From assembly GCA_947495425.1 (NCBI GenBank), contig CANLYR010000017.1, forward strand, positions 1 to 64,000: a stretch of DNA of 64,000 bases, written 5' to 3'. The position numbers and the translations under genes were made by a program. The notes below the pieces were generated by a model that searched no databases, was not told the DNA's origin, and saw only the letters and a program-made list of their open reading frames with translations. Source of the stretch: an uncultured Aquimarina sp. GTDB lineage: Bacteria; Bacteroidota; Bacteroidia; Flavobacteriales; Flavobacteriaceae. Shown piece after piece: positions 46,152 to 55,072 of the stretch. Numbering within the stretch: position 1 is the first letter of the stretch; each line of letters starts with the position of its first letter.

Positions 46152-46159
46152 TACTTTTG
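46152..46159 (+). promoter_or_regulatory. Promoter -7 core of rnpB
   Basis: TACTTTTG fits TAnnTTTG and ends seven bases before the predicted 5' end of the RNase P RNA (46166), the position expected of a start-point-proximal core. No clear -33 TTG is present. Confidence 0.55.
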
Positions 46160-46165
46160 CAGAAA

Positions 46166-46541
46166 GCAGATCACCTTATCGCCGTGTGTTGAACTTGTTT
46201 CAGCGTCTTTTTCTTTTTTAGCTGAAAAGTTAAATCAAAAAAGATCCCAAATCAAAGTTTGGGGCAAGGAGGAAAGTCCGGACACCATAGCACAGTATAG
46301 CGGGTAACACCCGTCATCCACTTTTGGTGGATAGGACCAGTGCAACAGAAAGAATGTACAGGTAATGCTGTAGTGAAATCAGGTAAACTCTATGCGGTGC
46401 AACGCCACGTAAACCAGCTTTTGAGGGTTGTGCGCCCAATGTTGGAGGGTAGGCGGTTTGATCCCGATAGTAATATCGCGACTAGATAGATGATAAGGAC
46501 ATTCGTTTCGACGAGGAAACAGAATCCGGCTTATGATCTGC
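46166..46541 (+). ncRNA. rnpB: RNase P RNA, class A
   Basis: The conserved core is present: GAGGAAAGTCCGGACACCAT near 46270, GTGCAACAGAAAG, GTGAAATCAGGTAAAC, and the closing ACAGAATCCGGCTTAT. The P1 helix forms from GCAGATCA (46166-46173) and TGATCTGC (46534-46541), which bounds the gene at about 376 bases. A T-run follows P1 and serves as the terminator. It is the catalytic RNA that trims tRNA 5' leaders. Confidence 0.95.
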
Positions 46542-46615
46542 TTTTTTTAAATTTTCTTTAACAAAATAAACGTCTAATTTTCTTGTACCTTGTACCCCTC
46601 AAGAAAATTATTTAC

Positions 46616-47743
46616 ATGAATATTGCTATTGTTTGTTATCCTACCTTTGGAGGTAGTGGAGTTGTGGCTACAGAATTAGGTATTGCACTTGCCAGATTAG
46701 GACATCAAGTACATTTTATTACTTACAAATTGCCAGTTAGACTTAATCTTCTAAATCCAAATATTCATTTTCATGAGGTAAATGTACCCAAATATCCCCT
46801 TTTTCTTTATCAACCATACGAGCTAGCTTTATCGAGTAAATTGGTTGAAAGTATAAAAAAATATAGCATTGATATTGCGCATGTGCATTATGCGATACCC
46901 CATGCATATGCAGGGCATATGGCCAAGAAAATGCTGGCAGAAGAAGGGATTTACATCCCAATGGTGACCACTTTGCATGGTACAGATATCACATTAGTTG
47001 GTAATCATCCCAATTATAAACCTGCGGTAACTTTTAGTATCAATAAAAGCGATGTGGTTACTTCGGTATCCCAAAGTCTAAAAGAAGATACATTGCGATT
47101 GTTTGATATTAAGAAAGAGATCGTGGTTGTCCCTAATTTTATCGATATCCATAATAAGAAAACAGATTTCACCGATTGTCAGAGAGAATTAATGGCATCC
47201 CCAGAGGAACGCATCGTTACACATGTAAGTAATTTCAGACCCGTAAAACGTATTACCGATGTGATTGCTGTTTTTTATGAAATTCAAAAAGAAATGCCTT
47301 CAAAACTTTTAATGGTGGGCGATGGGCCAGAACGTACACCTGCAGAAGAGCAATGCAAAAAATTAGGGATTAAGGATAAAGTAATTTTTCTGGGGAATAG
47401 TAATGAAGTCGACAAAATTTTATGCTTTTCTGATCTGTTTTTGCTTCCATCTGAACGAGAGAGTTTTGGACTGGCAGCTCTAGAAGCGATGATGAATAAG
47501 GTGCCTGTTATCTCTAGTAATGCAGGAGGAATTCCGGAAGTAAATAGTCATGGAGTCTCTGGGTATCTCAGTAATGTAGGAGATGTTCAGGAGATGTCTA
47601 AAAATGCAATCAAGATTCTAGAAGATGATGCTACGCTTGAAATGTTTAAACAAAGAGCCTATGCCGAGGCAGAAAAGTTTGATGTAAAAGAAATCGTTCC
47701 TAAATATATTGCATTATACGAAAGTGCACTAGCAATATCTTAG
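46616..47743 (+). CDS. bshA: N-acetyl-glucosaminyl L-malate synthase BshA
   Basis: The protein has 375 residues from ATG 46616; the upstream in-frame ATG lies in the leader. It is a GT4 glycosyltransferase: N-terminal YPTFGGSGVVATELG (about 7-21) and LHGTDITLVG, and C-terminal ESFGLAALEAM with the nucleotide-sugar loop. BshA joins UDP-GlcNAc to L-malate, the first step of bacillithiol. The SGVVATELG start and HGTD motif separate it from general GT4 enzymes. BshB and BshC were not found in this window. Confidence 0.88.
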   Translation: MNIAIVCYPTFGGSGVVATELGIALARLGHQVHFITYKLPVRLNLLNPNIHFHEVNVPKYPLFLYQPYELALSSKLVESIKKYSIDIAHVHYAIPHAYAGHMAKKMLAEEGIYIPMVTTLHGTDITLVGNHPNYKPAVTFSINKSDVVTSVSQSLKEDTLRLFDIKKEIVVVPNFIDIHNKKTDFTDCQRELMASPEERIVTHVSNFRPVKRITDVIAVFYEIQKEMPSKLLMVGDGPERTPAEEQCKKLGIKDKVIFLGNSNEVDKILCFSDLFLLPSERESFGLAALEAMMNKVPVISSNAGGIPEVNSHGVSGYLSNVGDVQEMSKNAIKILEDDATLEMFKQRAYAEAEKFDVKEIVPKYIALYESALAIS

Positions 47744-47771
47744 GAACGATTTAATTTATTATATAATGTGA

Positions 47772-48266
47772 TTAGAATTGAAACCTTACACCGAGACCCC
47801 AGTCTAGTTCAAGATCATCATTATAATCTTCAAATCCAATTTCAGGTCTTAAATCAAAGGACAACTGTAGTGGAAAATCAAATCCATATTCAATACCTAC
47901 AACTCCTGCAATAAGGAACCCAAAATCTCCATCATCTTCATTAAAAAGACTATCATTATCAAAATCAAGATATGCTATACCTGCTCCAGGTCCAACATAC
48001 CAATTTAAACCACCATCAATATTTTTAACCCATTGGTAAAAAGCAGCTAATTTGTAATAATCAAAAAAATCTTCAGATCTCCAACCTAAATCAAATTCAA
48101 TACGATTATCATTACTCAAAGCTCTTTGATAAGAAATCTCTAATCCGATAAAGTTATCATCATTATCTCCTAAACGAAGACCTAACGCATTTTTTGAAAA
48201 TTCCTGTGCTTGTAGAGTTCCAGCAAAAGCTACAAAAAAGGTAAATACTAATAAAATTTGTTTCAT
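47772..48266 (-). CDS. Small outer membrane beta-barrel protein
   Basis: The protein has 164 residues. The signal peptide ends near LQAQE. It has repeated amphipathic strands and Asp-rich loops (GDNDDNFIGLEISYQ, FDNDSLFNEDDGDFGF, WGLGVRFQF at the end). It is similar in plan to the barrel at 30075 but in a different sequence group. Function unknown. Confidence 0.75.
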   Translation of the reverse strand: MKQILLVFTFFVAFAGTLQAQEFSKNALGLRLGDNDDNFIGLEISYQRALSNDNRIEFDLGWRSEDFFDYYKLAAFYQWVKNIDGGLNWYVGPGAGIAYLDFDNDSLFNEDDGDFGFLIAGVVGIEYGFDFPLQLSFDLRPEIGFEDYNDDLELDWGLGVRFQF

Positions 48267-48362
48267 AATAAATTTGGTTTTCTTGTTTAATGCATCGAAT
48301 ATAACGTCACAAATGATGTATTGTGTAAGTAAAAATCTTAAATTTTTGTTAATTTCGATTAA

Positions 48363-49175
48363 CTACCGACCTCGAAGTCCCACATCCGTGCTTTCAAATA
48401 TCTTATCTGCAGAACTGGTGACAAACCCATTAAATAAAGAACCATCAGCCTTGGGGTGTCGAAAAGCAAACTCATAATAACATGATGTTACTTCTTTGAC
48501 ACCTTCTTCAAACTCAATCTCAACAATGTCAGCAAGAATGCTAGATTGTTCAAGTAATTGTGATTCAGAACCCTTTATCTCACCACCAGCAGTATTCATC
48601 TCAAACCCTTTTTCCTTTAGAAATGTATTAACTTCAGATAAGGATTTAAAAGAACTTAATTTATTAACATCTACGGTAAAATGATTAGAACAGAATCCAT
48701 TAACATACATCCAGGCAGCATACTCTGATTCTTCAAGAAGTTTTTTATAGGTTTGATATGAAGGTTTCCCCCAAACGCTTCCCTTTAGAATAAGAGATTC
48801 ATCTAAAAACACCTTTTGATCAGCTTGATTTATAGTTTTTTCTATTGTGTGCTGTAGCTCAGAAGAAAACTTTTTTAAAAGCAGCTGACTTATAAAGATT
48901 TTTGGAGCATTAGCATCATTTTCATGTTCAAAATGTTTGGCAAATAACTTCTTTTTCTCGAAATGATAATCTCCCTTGGGCTTATATCCCATAGTTATGA
49001 ATGGTTTAGCAAGGATGTCTATGTCTACCCGCGGATCATCAAAAGTGCGTATTGCAATATGGTCATTAAAAACAGTATCGCCTTTAGCTTCAAAAAGAGA
49101 TTTTATCTTTTGAGCACTAGGAGTTTTTGTGGTGTATTGTTTCCATAATTCTTCAAAAAAAAGAGTAGAATTCAT
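48363..49175 (-). CDS. DUF1338-family putative 2-oxoadipate dioxygenase/decarboxylase
   Basis: The protein has 270 residues. The metal-site motifs of the family are visible: DHIAIRTFDDPRV (about 38-50) and CSNHFTVDVN (about 163-172). YYEFAFRHP follows near the C-terminus (about 239-247). HglS/YdcJ, the characterised relatives of about 460 residues, turn 2-oxoadipate into D-2-hydroxyglutarate. This copy is the short form common in Bacteroidota, so activity is inferred. It is divergent from an Lrp regulator and a putative D-2-hydroxy-acid dehydrogenase. Confidence 0.75.
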   Translation of the reverse strand: MNSTLFFEELWKQYTTKTPSAQKIKSLFEAKGDTVFNDHIAIRTFDDPRVDIDILAKPFITMGYKPKGDYHFEKKKLFAKHFEHENDANAPKIFISQLLLKKFSSELQHTIEKTINQADQKVFLDESLILKGSVWGKPSYQTYKKLLEESEYAAWMYVNGFCSNHFTVDVNKLSSFKSLSEVNTFLKEKGFEMNTAGGEIKGSESQLLEQSSILADIVEIEFEEGVKEVTSCYYEFAFRHPKADGSLFNGFVTSSADKIFESTDVGLRGR

Positions 49176-49336
49176 TTTAGATATGTTTTATTTTTTCTAC
49201 AAAATTATTAGTTTTGACTATTATTGTGCAAAAAAAATTATTTTTTAGCTTTTATTTAATGCATTTTATGTCAAAATTATAAAATACTGCGTATTGGAAG
49301 TCATTTTTTGACCTATGATCTTTTAAATTTTTGAGT

Positions 49337-49825
49337 ATGATGAATCATTTTGATTATATAGACCAACAGATACTATTACAAATACGGAAGGATGCAAGAA
49401 AACCATTTTCCCAGATTGCCGATGAATTAAAAATTTCGAATTCTTTAGTTCATCAAAGGATAAAAAAGCTCAAGCAACGCGGGGTAATACAAAAAGCAGA
49501 ATTCGTAGTAGATGAAAAACAACTTGGGTTTAAAACTAAATCGTATGTAGGAATTCGTCTACGCGAGGCTCGATATGCAGAAGAAGTTGTTCTCGGTTTA
49601 GAAAAAATTCCTGAAATATTAGAATGTAATTATGCTTCTGGTCATTATGCGATTTTCATTCTTATTTTTGCATACGACAATCAACACTTAAGAAAAATCT
49701 TATACGAGCAAGTACATCAAATAGATGGCGTGGCAGGAACAGATAGTTTTATTTGTTTTGATACAAACTTTAAAAGACAGGTATCGTTGGATGCTGTGAC
49801 CAAAAAAGATAAATATGATCAATAA
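49337..49825 (+). CDS. Lrp/AsnC family regulator
   Basis: The protein has about 162 residues; ATG 49337 was taken over an upstream TTG. The N-terminal winged HTH reads DQQILLQIRKDARKPFSQIADEL and SLVHQRIKKLKQRGVI (about 10-55). The RAM effector domain follows (VGIRLREARYAEEVV, ILECNYASGHYAIFIL). It probably senses an amino acid or derived keto acid. It is divergent from the DUF1338 gene and overlaps the dehydrogenase gene by 11 bases, so it may control both. Confidence 0.88.
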   Translation: MMNHFDYIDQQILLQIRKDARKPFSQIADELKISNSLVHQRIKKLKQRGVIQKAEFVVDEKQLGFKTKSYVGIRLREARYAEEVVLGLEKIPEILECNYASGHYAIFILIFAYDNQHLRKILYEQVHQIDGVAGTDSFICFDTNFKRQVSLDAVTKKDKYDQ

Positions 49826-52739
49826 CAAGGTATTGATATCATTAAGAACGCAATTAGAGGGCGAGGTACAATTTGACACGCTTACAAAGTCACTATATGC
49901 TACTGATGCTTCAGTATATCGTAGGACTCCATTAGCAGTTACATTTCCGAAGTCTATCAAGGACATAAAAAAGCTAATCGCTTTTGCTTCAGAAAATAAA
50001 GTAGGATTGATTCCCAGAACAGCAGGAACTTCGCTTGCCGGCCAATGTGTGGGAGATGGTATAGTTGTTGACGTATCTAAGTACTTTACCAAAATTATTT
50101 CTTTGGATACTGAAAAAAAAACAGTAACCATACAACCGGGTGTCATACGAGATGATCTTAATCGTTTTTTAGCACCTTATGGCTTATTTTTTGGACCAAA
50201 TACTTCGACATCAAATCGATGTATGATAGGTGGTATGGTAGGAAATAATAGTAGCGGAACGACTTCTATTCAATACGGAGTCACCAGAGATAAAGTAGTA
50301 GAATTACATACCATTTTATCAGACGGGAGTGAAGTTGTTTTCTCTGAGGTATCACAAGAAGAGTTTAATACAAAAAAGAAGTTAGAAACTTTAGAAGGGG
50401 CTATTTATAAAAACATTTTTGATACAATTTCTTCGAAAACAATACAACAGGAGATAAAAAAGAATTTTCCTAAACCAGAAATTCATCGTCGTAATACTGG
50501 ATACGCTATAGATGAATTAATTGAGTCTGATGTGTTTTCAGAAAATACTCAAAAATTCAATATGTGTACATTATTAACAGGAAGTGAAGGAACACTTGCG
50601 TTTACTACACAGATTACATTACAGTTAGATGATTTGCCCCCTAAAGAATCCTTAATGATTGCAGCACATTTTCAGACCATTGAGGATTGTCTTAAAGCAG
50701 TTGTTCCCGTAATGAAGCATTCATTGTATACTTGTGAAATGATGGATAAGACGATCCTGGATTGTACAAAAAATAATATTGAGCAGTTTAAAAATCGTTT
50801 TTTTATTGTTAATGATCCTAAGGCTATTCTAATGCTCGAACTGAGAAATGATAACCCTCGAGATCTCGAACATCAAAAAGAAGCATTGTTAGCGACATTA
50901 AAAAAATCAAAATTAAGCTATGCCAATCCTGTTCTAAGAGGTAAAGAGATTGATCAAGCTCTGGAGCTTCGCAAAGCTGGATTAGGACTATTAGGAAATA
51001 TAATAGGAGATAAAAAAGCCGTAGCCTGTATTGAAGATACTGCGGTAGCTATACCAGATCTGGCAAATTATATTGCTGAGTTCACCGATTTGATGAAAAA
51101 ACATGATCAAGAAGCCGTGTATTATGCGCATGCCGGAGCAGGAGAATTACATTTACGACCAATTTTGAACCTTAAAAAAGGAGAAGATGTACTACTTTTT
51201 AAACAAATTACAGATGATGTAGCTACGTTAGTCAAAAAATATGGAGGCGCAATGAGTGGTGAACATGGAGATGGTATTGTTAGGGCTGGGTATATTCCCT
51301 TTATGATAGGAGAGAAAAATTATGAAATTCTCAAACAAATTAAGAAGACGTTTGATCCTAATCATATTTTTAATCCTGGTAAGATTGTAGATGCATATCC
51401 GATGGATCAGCACTTACGTTATGAAATAGACCGAGTAGAACCAGAAATTGAAACACTTTTTGATTTTTCAGACGCTCAGGGGATTCTAAGAGCTACCGAA
51501 AAATGTAATGGGAGTGGGGATTGTCGTAAATCGGTAGAAGCAGGTGGTACGATGTGTCCCAGCTACCGAGCTACCAAAAATGAAAAAGATACAACCCGAG
51601 GAAGAGCAAATGCGCTACGAGAATTTTTAACAAACAGCGAAAAGGTAAATACATTTGATCATCAAGAACTCAAAGAAGTCTTTGACTTATGTTTAAGTTG
51701 TAAAGGTTGCGCTAGTGAATGTCCATCTAATGTTGATGTTGCCACCCTTAAAGCTGAGTTTGAATATCAGTACCAAAAAGAAAACGGGATTTCTTTGCGC
51801 ACCAAATTATTTGCCAATAACAATCAGTTAAATGAGCTAGGAAAGATTGCACCGAGAATTACAAACTTTTTTTTCAAGAATAAATTTACTTCAGGAATAC
51901 TGAAATCTACTTTTGGAATAGCAAAAAACCGAGAATTACCAGTATTAAGTAAGCAATCTTTACGAAAATGGTGTAAAACCAGTCTTGAAAAAATTCAACC
52001 GCTGGCACCGATAAAAACCCTGTATTTCTTTGTTGATGAGTTTACGAATCATTTGGATACCGAAATTGGGATCGATGCTATCATAGTACTTACTCGGTTA
52101 GGATACGAGGTAAAAATTGTTGATCACAAAGAAAGTGGTCGTGCCTTTATTTCAAAAGGTCTTCTAAAGCGAGCAAAAAAGTTGGCCAATTATAATGTAG
52201 GGGTTTTCGAAGGTATCATATCCAATGAAACACCTTTGATTGGACTAGAACCATCAGCAATATTAACTTTTCGAGATGAATATCTTAGATTGGTAGATAA
52301 TAAAGAAAACGCTATATCCCTTTCAAAAAATACGTTTTTAATTGATGAGTTTCTGGCGTCTGAAATTGAAAAAGGAAATATTTCTTCGAACCAGTTTACG
52401 CAAGAATTCCAAACTGTCAAATTACATGGTCATTGCCACCAAAAAGCACTATCGAGTATTCAAACAACCTTTACATATCTCAATTTGCCAAAGAATTTTA
52501 AAGTTACTATAATTCCATCGGGATGTTGTGGTATGGCAGGATCATTTGGGTATGAGAAAGAGCATTATGGGGTAAGCATGCAGATAGGAGAGCAAACATT
52601 GTTTCCTTCAGTAAGAAAAGCAGAAAGTGATACCATAATTGCGGCTGTTGGGACTAGTTGCAGGCATCAAATAAAAGATGGGACTGATCGTGCTGCTTTT
52701 CATCCAGTTACGATTCTAAGAAATGCATTATTGGATTGA
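49815..52739 (+). CDS. FAD/Fe-S dehydrogenase (D-2-hydroxy-acid type)
   Basis: The protein has 974 residues with a fused GlcD/GlcF plan. The N-terminal PCMH FAD domain (about 40-230; RTAGTSLAGQCVGDG, MVGNNSSGTTS) is followed by a FAD-oxidase C-terminal domain (about 235-530; GAMSGEHGDGIVR). Two Fe-S cluster motifs lie at CNGSGDCR…MCPSYRAT (about 565-590) and CLSCKGCASECPSNVD (about 630-650). A CCG domain ends the protein (HGHCHQKAL, GCCGMAGSFG). E. coli YdiJ, of this type, oxidises D-2-hydroxyglutarate; lactate is the main alternative. Electrons probably go to the quinone pool. Confidence 0.85.
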   Translation: MINNKVLISLRTQLEGEVQFDTLTKSLYATDASVYRRTPLAVTFPKSIKDIKKLIAFASENKVGLIPRTAGTSLAGQCVGDGIVVDVSKYFTKIISLDTEKKTVTIQPGVIRDDLNRFLAPYGLFFGPNTSTSNRCMIGGMVGNNSSGTTSIQYGVTRDKVVELHTILSDGSEVVFSEVSQEEFNTKKKLETLEGAIYKNIFDTISSKTIQQEIKKNFPKPEIHRRNTGYAIDELIESDVFSENTQKFNMCTLLTGSEGTLAFTTQITLQLDDLPPKESLMIAAHFQTIEDCLKAVVPVMKHSLYTCEMMDKTILDCTKNNIEQFKNRFFIVNDPKAILMLELRNDNPRDLEHQKEALLATLKKSKLSYANPVLRGKEIDQALELRKAGLGLLGNIIGDKKAVACIEDTAVAIPDLANYIAEFTDLMKKHDQEAVYYAHAGAGELHLRPILNLKKGEDVLLFKQITDDVATLVKKYGGAMSGEHGDGIVRAGYIPFMIGEKNYEILKQIKKTFDPNHIFNPGKIVDAYPMDQHLRYEIDRVEPEIETLFDFSDAQGILRATEKCNGSGDCRKSVEAGGTMCPSYRATKNEKDTTRGRANALREFLTNSEKVNTFDHQELKEVFDLCLSCKGCASECPSNVDVATLKAEFEYQYQKENGISLRTKLFANNNQLNELGKIAPRITNFFFKNKFTSGILKSTFGIAKNRELPVLSKQSLRKWCKTSLEKIQPLAPIKTLYFFVDEFTNHLDTEIGIDAIIVLTRLGYEVKIVDHKESGRAFISKGLLKRAKKLANYNVGVFEGIISNETPLIGLEPSAILTFRDEYLRLVDNKENAISLSKNTFLIDEFLASEIEKGNISSNQFTQEFQTVKLHGHCHQKALSSIQTTFTYLNLPKNFKVTIIPSGCCGMAGSFGYEKEHYGVSMQIGEQTLFPSVRKAESDTIIAAVGTSCRHQIKDGTDRAAFHPVTILRNALLD

Positions 52740-52759
52740 CATATCCATGTTCATACAGG

Positions 52760-53347
52760 CTACCCATGTATAGTTTCTGAAGTGCCATACTTTTGGATAA
52801 GTTCTCCTTCAAATTTCAGTAGATCTTCCCAGAGTTGGTCTACATTAACATCTTTTCCGTATTTGCGAGCAAAGCCAATAAATGTGGTGTAGTGACCAGC
52901 TTCACTAATCATTAGATCGCGATAGAATTTTGAAAGTTCTGGATCTTTTATTTTTTCTGAAAGTAACTTAAAACGTTCACAGCTACGAGCCTCAATCATC
53001 GCAGAGAATAATAATCGTCGTACCAGTCCTTCTTTGCGACTGCCATTACCGCCTTTTACTTTATATTTAAATAATTCATTAACATAACTGTCTTTACGTT
53101 CTCGACCTAGCGTATATCCTCGTTTTTTGATGATATTATGCACCATTTGGAAATGCTCTAGTTCTTCTTGCGCCAATACCAATAAATCGGTTACCAAATC
53201 CTCATACTCAGAATTCATAGTAATGATAGTTATAGCATTTGTTGCAGCTTTTTGCTCACACCAGGCATGATCTGTAAGGATTTCTTCAATATTTGTTTCT
53301 GCAATAGCAGCCCAGCGTGGGTCTGTTGCTAATTTTAAACCAAGCAT
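52760..53347 (-). CDS. tRNA-(ms2io6A)-hydroxylase-like protein, copy 2
   Basis: The protein has 195 residues. The same di-iron motifs as the copy at 42867 are intact: EEILTDHAWCEQKAA, AQEELEHFQMVH, IEARSCERFKLL and SEAGHYTTF. The two proteins agree at roughly 60 percent of positions by eye. Both keep the ligands, so neither looks dead; one may act on another tRNA or on another substrate. A 17-base perfect inverted repeat lies 22 bases before its start. Confidence 0.85.
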   Translation of the reverse strand: MLGLKLATDPRWAAIAETNIEEILTDHAWCEQKAATNAITIITMNSEYEDLVTDLLVLAQEELEHFQMVHNIIKKRGYTLGRERKDSYVNELFKYKVKGGNGSRKEGLVRRLLFSAMIEARSCERFKLLSEKIKDPELSKFYRDLMISEAGHYTTFIGFARKYGKDVNVDQLWEDLLKFEGELIQKYGTSETIHG

Positions 53348-53368
53348 ATTGTATTCTGTAATTGATTA

Positions 53369-53415
53369 CTTCCAGACAAATATAGATATTATTGTAACCT
53401 ATATTTGTCTGGAAG
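53369..53415. repeat. 17-base perfect inverted repeat in a promoter region
   Basis: CTTCCAGACAAATATAG (53369-53385) and its exact reverse complement (53399-53415) are 13 bases apart. Each arm contains TATATTTG, a TAnnTTTG core, one on each strand. There is no T-run on either side, so it is more likely an operator over back-to-back promoters, or a structured leader, than a terminator. Confidence 0.6.
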
Positions 53416-53738
53416 CTCTCAAATTACGCTAATTCGTATTTTATGTTTACTATTTTTTGAGTATAGAAACTCAAGTTTTGAATATTGTGTTATTTGCTTT
53501 TTGCTCGATACTTCTGCCTCAAGACAGACACAGCGAGATTAAAATGCTCAGAGGCTTTGCCTTGAAATCAAAATCAGGTTCTTGCATGTCTCTTAAGATT
53601 ACCAAGCGGTTCTTTACCTTAGAAAATCATACAAGAAATTGGAATCATTTCATTTTCATCAACAAAACCATTTTTTTTCTACCATATTACTATCGTGTTT
53701 TTAAAGATTAAAATTTACATTTGTTAAAAATTGTTTTG
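53416..53738 (+). other. Intergenic region before aroC
   Basis: A plus-strand frame of 84 codons (53457-53711) has unusual composition and no similarity, and is taken as chance. No RNA gene was recognised. The aroC promoter core is probably TACATTTG (53716-53723), 15 bases before the ATG. Confidence 0.35.
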
Positions 53739-54803
53739 ATGGCAGGAAATACATTTGGGAACTTATTTAAAGTCACCACTTTTGGAGAATCACACGGAGT
53801 AGCAATAGGAGGCATCATTGATGGATGCCCAGCAGGAGTCGAATTAGATTTGGAAGCGATTCAACAAGAACTTGATCGTAGAAAACCAGGACAATCTGCA
53901 ATAGTAACGCAGCGCAAAGAACCAGATACAGTCGAATTTTATTCAGGTATTTTTGAAGGAACTACCACAGGTACTCCGATTGGCTTTGTAATTAAAAATG
54001 CAAACCAAAAGTCCAAAGATTACTCTCACATCAAAGATTCATATCGCCCATCACATGCCGATTATACCTATGATCAAAAATATGGTGTGCGAGATTATAG
54101 AGGAGGAGGCCGTTCTTCTGCCAGAGAAACAGCAAGTAGAGTAGTAGCAGGCGCTATTGCAAAGCAAGTGTTACCCAAAATAAAAATCAATGCATATGTA
54201 AGCGGCGTAGGATCAATACAACTTGAAAAAAAGCATACCGAATTAGATTTATCCCTAACAGAAAGTAATATTGTACGTTGTCCGGATCCCGAAATGGCCA
54301 ATACAATGGAACAATACATCAAACAAATCCGAAAAGAAGGTGATACCGTTGGTGGTATTGTAAGTTGCGCTATTTCTGACGTACCTGTAGGATTAGGAGA
54401 ACCTGTTTTTGATAAACTTCATGCAGAGATAGGAAAAGCAATGCTATCCATTAATGCTGTAAAAGGTTTTGAATATGGAAGCGGTTTTGCGGGAGCCGAA
54501 TTAAAAGGAAGCCAACATAACGATTTGTTTAATACAGATGGAACAACAAAAACTAATCTTTCTGGTGGAATACAAGGTGGCATTTCTAATGGAATGGATA
54601 TCTATTTCAATGTAGCCTTTAAACCTGTAGCGACTATTATGCAAGATCAGGAAACTATTGATAAAGATGGTAATGTAGTACATATGCAAGGTAAAGGTAG
54701 GCATGACCCTTGTGTAGTGCCTAGAGCGGTACCTATTGTTGAGGCAATGGCAGCATTGGTTTTGGTAGACTACTGGTTAATGAATAGAACCGTTAAGAAG
54801 TGA
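53739..54803 (+). CDS. aroC: Chorismate synthase
   Basis: AroC makes chorismate from EPSP with reduced FMN, the last common step to aromatic amino acids. It has 354 residues from ATG 53739 ([20 protein letters not shown]). Signature motifs are [51 protein letters not shown] (about 121-136) and the C-terminal [19 protein letters not shown] longer frame from a TTG adds six residues not typical of the family. Confidence 0.96.
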   Translation: MAGNTFGNLFKVTTFGESHGVAIGGIIDGCPAGVELDLEAIQQELDRRKPGQSAIVTQRKEPDTVEFYSGIFEGTTTGTPIGFVIKNANQKSKDYSHIKDSYRPSHADYTYDQKYGVRDYRGGGRSSARETASRVVAGAIAKQVLPKIKINAYVSGVGSIQLEKKHTELDLSLTESNIVRCPDPEMANTMEQYIKQIRKEGDTVGGIVSCAISDVPVGLGEPVFDKLHAEIGKAMLSINAVKGFEYGSGFAGAELKGSQHNDLFNTDGTTKTNLSGGIQGGISNGMDIYFNVAFKPVATIMQDQETIDKDGNVVHMQGKGRHDPCVVPRAVPIVEAMAALVLVDYWLMNRTVKK

Positions 54804-55032
54804 TGTGAATACATTGTTTAGTTGTTATTTGAGTTTTGTGATATAGTATTTAGCCAAAAATAAATACAAGCCTTTTTTAGTTTGAAATCATTTTTGATCC
54901 ATCATTGCTAACCTTCAATTTCGTATTATTTAGTGCATTGAAGTTTTCTTATAATTTCACGAATACTTCATCAAAAAAAGTTAATAATTATGGGAATCTT
55001 AATCAGGTTACCATTTTTTTATTTTTAATTTA

Positions 55033-55040
55033 TATCTTCG
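55033..55040 (+). promoter_or_regulatory. Promoter -7 core of the symporter gene
   Basis: TATCTTCG fits TAnnTTCG and lies 32 bases before the ATG at 55073. The -33 position is T-rich without TTG. Confidence 0.4.
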
Positions 55041-55072
55041 GTGCTGGTTGGCTTACAAATTAAAATTTTCAC

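Noticed and set aside
53457-53711. 84-codon plus-strand frame before aroC
   Set aside because: It has no recognisable similarity, an odd composition rich in Phe, Lys and Tyr, and overlaps the aroC promoter region. Probably chance.
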